Shown: in pieces, positions 23,307 to 23,422 of the stretch
Numbering within the stretch: position 1 is the stretch's first letter
Layout: each line of letters starts with the position of its first letter
Assembly (NCBI GenBank): GCA_034659475.1
Contig: JAYEHK010000033.1
Location: 1 to 23,422, forward strand
DNA: 23,422 nt
From: JAYEHK01 sp034659475
GTDB taxonomy: Bacteria; Bacillota; Syntrophomonadia; Syntrophomonadales; Syntrophomonadaceae
Direction of reading: 5' to 3'
Made by a program: the position numbers and the translations under genes
The notes under the pieces: generated by a model
The model's input: only the letters and a program-made list of their open reading frames with translations
Databases searched by the model: none
Told to the model about the DNA's origin: nothing

Positions 23307-23422
23307 ACTTCTTGCCGCGAGACGGAAGTCAAGCGAGCAAAGCTCTTGATAAAACAGAACAAAGAGAACGAAAAGTGCGAATCAAGTTTGTAACTTGTGA
23401 AAGCAAGTGAACAAACGGTCCA
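23307..23422 (+). other. Probable rRNA operon leader with boxA-like site, runs off the window
   Basis: The segment has no ORF. It contains GCTCTTGATAAAACAGAACA at 23342-23361, resembling the boxA-type leader TGCTCTTTGAAAACTGAAC found before 16S rRNA in Firmicutes. The rest is A/G-rich, as such leaders are. The window ends before any 16S sequence, so this is an inference. Confidence 0.45.

Overview
The window looks like chromosome from an endospore-forming Firmicute, most likely of class Clostridia. Supporting signs are a sporulation gene (yunB), mutS2, a PhoP/PhoR pair next to pst genes, strong AGGAGG-type ribosome sites, several TTG starts and sigma-A promoters. Genus cannot be fixed from the sequence alone. 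Almost everything recognisable is core metabolism, cell envelope or translation. I see no phage, transposase, CRISPR array or defence genes.

Layout. Positions 1-780 carry no gene but are dense in repeats: a MITE-like inverted repeat cut by the window edge, two partial copies of an intergenic element, and decamer-phased repeats. A uridine kinase-like nucleoside kinase (789-2465) ends at a clean terminator. Next is a phosphate-starvation block on the plus strand: phoP-phoR, a candidate small transcript, then pstS-pstC-pstA-pstB-phoU. Pho-box-like TTTACA pairs precede both phoP and pstS, so PhoPR probably controls itself and the transporter. The pst genes are damaged at one point: pstS stops about 75-80 residues early and pstC has no convincing start, as expected from a deletion across their junction.

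After a REP-like hairpin come zapA, polX, a DUF421 membrane protein, a U32 family protein and mutS2, all on the plus strand. A second repeat-rich spacer (16980-17334) holds tandem 16-mers, decamers and another copy of the element seen near position 60. It ends in a bidirectional terminator shared with pbp1A, which runs on the minus strand.

The 19621-20112 spacer contains a promoter-like sequence, a possibly frameshifted mini-ORF and a perfect 30-bp inverted repeat. Minus-strand genes follow: a small unrecognised protein, tRNA-Glu(CTC) and tRNA-Gln(CTG) behind a perfect consensus promoter, and gltX, whose enzyme charges these tRNAs in many Firmicutes. yunB diverges from gltX. The window closes with a strong promoter and a leader resembling the start of an rRNA operon.

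No clearly new multi-gene system is visible. The most useful leads are the pstS/pstC lesion, the repeat family shared by two spacers, the candidate sRNA between phoR and pstS, and several genes with missing or non-standard starts (pstC, polX, possibly yunB). These may be real mutations or sequence errors.
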